Origin: CADAWZ01 sp045114665
GTDB taxonomy: Bacteria > Vulcanimicrobiota > CADAWZ01
Length of the DNA: 7,630 nucleotides
Direction: 5' to 3'
NCBI GenBank assembly: GCA_045114665.1
Contig: JBGUKW010000194.1
Location: forward strand, 1-7,630
The translations under genes were made by a program, and so were the position numbers. This document shows, one piece after another, positions 6,140 through 7,630 of the stretch (position 1 is the stretch's first letter; each line of letters opens with the position of its first letter). Under the pieces are notes generated by a model. The model searched no databases. It was not told where the DNA came from and was given only the letters and a program-made list of their open reading frames with translations.

Positions 6140-6141
6140 TT
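6119..6141 (+). terminator. Weak + strand hairpin with T-run
   Basis: TCGAAAA (6119-6125) pairs with TTTTCGA (6130-6136) around TTTT, followed by TTTTT (6137-6141). Only two G-C pairs are present. Its 3' part abuts the stop codon of the minus-strand gene, so it may serve nothing more than the gap between convergent units. Confidence 0.25.
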
Positions 6142-6310
6142 AGAAATTCAACAGACAAAAAAATAAAATTATAAGTAAAACAATAAAGAGAAGAAAAATA
6201 TATTTTTGTTTTTCATTCTCTTTTTTATTTTTGTTAATTTGCTTTTCTATTAAATTTATTTTAGATTCTAATTTCTTTATAATTTCTTTTAATTCGTCTT
6301 TCCTTAACAT
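6140..6310 (-). CDS. Small coiled-coil/single-membrane-segment protein, XhlA- or holin-like
   Basis: A 56-residue protein read from ATG 6310-6308 to TAA 6142-6140. Residues 1-36 are strongly charged and helical (MLRKDELKEIIKKLESKI and on) with heptad-like Leu/Ile spacing, and residues 37-55 form one hydrophobic membrane segment (IFLLFIVLLIILFFCLL). This layout, a cytoplasmic coiled coil followed by one C-terminal helix, is that of XhlA-like haemolysin/holin-associated phage proteins and of many small phage membrane proteins; no catalytic residue exists to test. Lengths of 55-90 are usual for such proteins. The upstream sequence offers only a weak AAGATAAGAA site. It lies beyond a strong terminator on its strand, so it would need its own promoter; a TATAAT at 6346-6341 (minus) has no clear -35. 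Its place next to phage genes supports a phage or satellite origin. Confidence 0.55.
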   Translation of the reverse strand: MLRKDELKEIIKKLESKINLIEKQINKNKKENEKQKYIFLLFIVLLIILFFCLLNF

Positions 6311-6318
6311 TTCTTATC

Positions 6319-6348
6319 TTAACTAATTAATCACAAAATTATTATAAA
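6319..6348 (+). promoter_or_regulatory. Promoter candidate for the structured-RNA unit
   Basis: TTAACT (6319-6324) and TATAAA (6343-6348) are separated by 18 bases on the + strand, predicting a start near 6355, just before the hairpin region at 6367-6456. Both boxes are imperfect, and A/T-rich sequence produces such matches by chance. Confidence 0.25.
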
Positions 6349-6354
6349 TCTTGT

Positions 6355-6456
6355 TGGAAATTGTTCTTTGTTATTGTACAAGGTTTCAGATGAGGACTAA
6401 CAATAACAAACAAATAAAAAAGATCTCTGAAATTTGATTTTCAAGAGATCTTTTTT
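6355..6456 (+). ncRNA. Structured-RNA candidate with two hairpins
   Basis: TTTGTTATTGT (6367-6377) and ACAATAACAAA (6400-6410) form a perfect 11-bp stem around a 22-base loop. Six bases later a 13-bp hairpin (6416-6456) ends in a T-run. The first loop contains AGGTTTCAGA (6381-6390), which can pair (eight Watson-Crick and two G-U pairs) with TCTGAAATTT (6426-6435) in the left arm and loop of the second hairpin. That gives either a pseudoknot or an alternative, terminator-breaking fold. No protein is encoded here. The 5' end is taken from the weak promoter at 6319-6348 and is uncertain; the same sequence read on the minus strand would form the leader of the 56-residue gene. No known RNA family is recognised. 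Confidence 0.3.
6416..6456. terminator. Strong bidirectional intrinsic terminator
   Basis: AAAAAAGATCTCT (6416-6428) and AGAGATCTTTTTT (6444-6456) pair perfectly over 13 bp with a 15-base loop. A-run and T-run flanks give a U-tract on either strand. On the minus strand it closes the phage-gene transcript 118 bases after the small-terminase stop; on the + strand it would end the RNA candidate. Confidence 0.88.
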
Positions 6457-6592
6457 AAAGTCTTTCTTTTATGAGTTCTAAAAATAAAGCAACCTGTTAA
6501 TATTATCATTCTTCAATTTTTGCCAATCTCTTTTTTTTTGCCTGGGAAAACTCGGAAAATATTATTTTTGTGTCTAATTTGTCTGTTTTTCT
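6457..6592 (-). other. Coding-like frame fragments after the small-terminase gene, possible decayed ORF
   Basis: On the minus strand one frame is open from 6592 to TGA 6508-6506 and reads like protein (LDTKIIFSEFSQAKKKRLA and on) but has no ATG or GTG start. Three stops follow closely; the same frame then reads VALFLELIKERL to a TAA at 6457-6455, touching the terminator arm. A large terminase gene would be expected here. This could be the worn-down remains of a downstream gene, or chance in A-rich DNA. Confidence 0.25.
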
Positions 6593-6933
6593 TCAATTAC
6601 AGGAATATCATTTTTATTTAATATAGGTTTTTTACTCCATTTTTCGGGCCTCATTCTTTCAAGATAATAAGTAATACTTTTAAAATCGCCTCCACAGTCA
6701 AGTGCCTTTTCTTCCAATTTTTCTTCCATTAAATCACAAATAACATCTTTTCTTATTTCTTCCGATTCTTCTATTAATTGCTTGAAGTCCTCATGCTCAT
6801 TTATCCAATTATAAAAAGTACTTTTATTTATTTCCATATAAGAACAAATGTTATTTCTTGATCTGCCATTTATGATCCAATCTTTTATTTTTTGTCTGTT
6901 TTCTTCTTTTTGCCAATATTCATATTTTGCCAT
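6574..6933 (-). CDS. Phage small terminase subunit-like protein
   Basis: A complete 119-residue protein of the type annotated as small terminase in many Firmicutes and treponemal prophages. Small terminase binds the packaging site on phage DNA and loads the large subunit's ATPase/nuclease. The N-terminal part has a helix-turn-helix at about 24-46, with recognition-helix text NKSTFYNWINEH following SRNNICSYMEI. A charged helix (52-78) and the characteristic end SITYYLERMRPEKWSKK (86-102) follow, close to the YYLKNRRPDKW-type end of the phBC6A51-like family. The start is well supported: GGAGG (minus strand at 6945-6941) lies seven bases before the ATG. It follows the upstream gene by 24 bases, so the two are co-transcribed. 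No large terminase follows; a strong terminator does. A transposase or general HTH DNA-binding protein is the alternative. Confidence 0.72.
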   Translation of the reverse strand: MAKYEYWQKEENRQKIKDWIINGRSRNNICSYMEINKSTFYNWINEHEDFKQLIEESEEIRKDVICDLMEEKLEEKALDCGGDFKSITYYLERMRPEKWSKKPILNKNDIPVIEEKQTN

Positions 6934-6957
6934 TTAACCGCCTCCATATATTATTTT

Positions 6958-7431
6958 TTATTTTTTTTTAAGGTTTTTATATTCTTCTTCAAGCACAAAA
7001 GAAAAATCAATAAAACAGTTATTTAAAATTTCTTCAAAATTTTTAATTCTAAATATTTTTTTTATGTGTGTTTTAGGCAGATGATACAAAAAAACAGATT
7101 TTAAAATATATTTAGAGTTAAACTTTTCTATTTTATCTATTAATCCCATTAAATAAATATATTGATTCTCTAATTTTGCAATTTCCAATTTTAATTTGTT
7201 TATCTTTTCTTCAAAGTCTTTAAATAATATTTCTGCAGAATGATTTTTTTTTGATTCTTGAACATTATCAATTTTAAAAGATAAGTCTTTTTTATATCCT
7301 GCTGGTGCATTTTTATTTATAAAGTCCTCTAAATATTCCCTTTTGTCTTTTAATTCATTCTGTATTAGAGATAATTTATAAAAGAAATATTTACTGTTTT
7401 TAATTCGTTTTTCTTTTTCTTCTATTGTCAT
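6958..7431 (-). CDS. Phage RinA/ArpU-like late transcription regulator candidate
   Basis: A 157-residue protein from ATG 7431-7429. I prefer this ATG to the in-frame GTG at 7440-7438 because the AGGTG that contains this GTG (minus strand 7442-7438) serves as a ribosome site six bases before the ATG. The layout matches RinA/ArpU and DUF1492-type phage regulators: an N-terminal charged helix (1-40), a short break with NAPAGYKKD, a long coiled coil (about 66-104), then a compact C-terminal helical segment (108-145) where these regulators carry a sigma-region-4-like HTH. The C-terminal residues are not a textbook HTH, so the match is by architecture and position. RinA-type regulators commonly sit just before the small-terminase gene and activate packaging and late genes, as here. 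It could also be an unrelated coiled-coil phage protein. Confidence 0.5.
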   Translation of the reverse strand: MTIEEKEKRIKNSKYFFYKLSLIQNELKDKREYLEDFINKNAPAGYKKDLSFKIDNVQESKKNHSAEILFKDFEEKINKLKLEIAKLENQYIYLMGLIDKIEKFNSKYILKSVFLYHLPKTHIKKIFRIKNFEEILNNCFIDFSFVLEEEYKNLKKK

Positions 7432-7442
7432 TTTTAACACCT

Positions 7443-7486
7443 AAAAAAAAGAACTCTTTTTAAATCTCTAAAAAAAAAGAGTCCTT
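7443..7486 (-). terminator. Terminator or attenuator directly upstream of the regulator candidate
   Basis: On the minus strand AAGGACTCTTTTT (7486-7474) pairs with AAAAAGAGTTCTT (7461-7449), 12 of 13 bases, with a 12-base loop, followed by a run of T residues to 7443. The T-run ends exactly at the AGGTG ribosome site of the next gene. It would end any upstream phage transcript or hold back the regulator and small-terminase genes by attenuation. Confidence 0.55.
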
Positions 7487-7531
7487 TATTTTGAAAAAAT
7501 ACCTTAATTATAAATTTCCATTAAATAAAAT

Positions 7532-7614
7532 TAGACAAAATAGACAAAAAAACTTCTTTTTTATAGTCTGCAAAATCTGCAGAAATAATTTTTAATTATG
7601 ACAAAATATGTCAT
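7532..7614. promoter_or_regulatory. Cluster of short repeats and palindromes upstream of the phage genes
   Basis: TAGACAAAA occurs twice in tandem (7532-7540, 7541-7549). TCTGCA occurs twice with a nine-base period (7567-7572, 7576-7581), the second inside the palindrome TCTGCAGA (7576-7583). ATGACA and TGTCAT form a 6-bp inverted repeat with a five-base centre (7598-7614), shaped like a dimeric repressor or activator operator. No protein frame is evident between 7441 and 7630, so this is probably the control region of the minus-strand phage genes or the end of a neighbouring one. Confidence 0.35.
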
Positions 7615-7630
7615 TTTTATTCTTTACAAC

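Noticed and set aside
6367..6410. Single CRISPR repeat
   Set aside because: The palindromic 44-base unit occurs only once, with no spacers and no cas gene in the window.
6140..6456. Type I toxin-antitoxin pair (small membrane protein plus RNA)
   Set aside because: The protein has a long charged coiled coil unlike short hydrophobic type I toxins, and the RNA candidate does not overlap its coding region.
3811..7630. Second copy of the selC 3' end as an attachment site
   Set aside because: No recognisable copy of the T-arm to CCA segment was seen to the right; if it exists it lies outside the window.

Overview
This is an AT-rich bacterial window that falls into two parts, meeting at a selenocysteine tRNA gene (selC, 3718-3810, + strand). 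An 8-bp acceptor stem, a UCA anticodon and encoded CCA show that the organism decodes UGA as selenocysteine. The base composition, short A/T-rich spacers and Sec use would suit a low-GC anaerobe such as a spirochaete or a clostridium-like bacterium, but nothing here fixes the lineage.

Left part (1-3717), all + strand and chromosomal in character. It holds the lysine-rich C-terminal tail of a truncated gene (1-167), a PPP-like metallophosphoesterase (340-1350) closed by a clear intrinsic terminator, and a 475-bp gap with a possible small-RNA unit (promoter 1523-1550, terminator 1649-1673). A complete MoxR-type AAA+ ATPase follows (1891-2838) behind a purine-rich leader, then a secreted protein of unknown function (2888-3667) whose ribosome site lies beside a perfect inverted repeat able to mask it. 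The last two genes are probably one transcript. The MoxR gene lacks its usual DUF58/von Willebrand partners downstream.

Right part (3811-7630) is visibly more AT-rich and looks acquired. A surface-polysaccharide type GT-B glycosyltransferase starts 41 bases after selC (3852-5786) and ends in a 14-residue-repeat coiled coil and two copies of a GT-associated FDxxYYL-type repeat. A mostly non-coding stretch follows (5787-6573). It contains an IS-end-like inverted repeat, an unlisted-size 56-residue coiled-coil/membrane protein on the minus strand (6140-6310), and a structured-RNA candidate ending in a 13-bp terminator. The right end carries two minus-strand phage packaging-region genes read toward selC: a RinA/ArpU-like regulator candidate (6958-7431) and a small-terminase-like protein (6574-6933). 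No large terminase follows.

The arrangement tRNA gene, accessory glycosyltransferase, small membrane protein, small terminase without large terminase and late regulator is what the end of a tRNA-integrated phage satellite (PICI-like) or a decayed prophage would look like. The window ends before any integrase or second attachment site, so this stays an inference.
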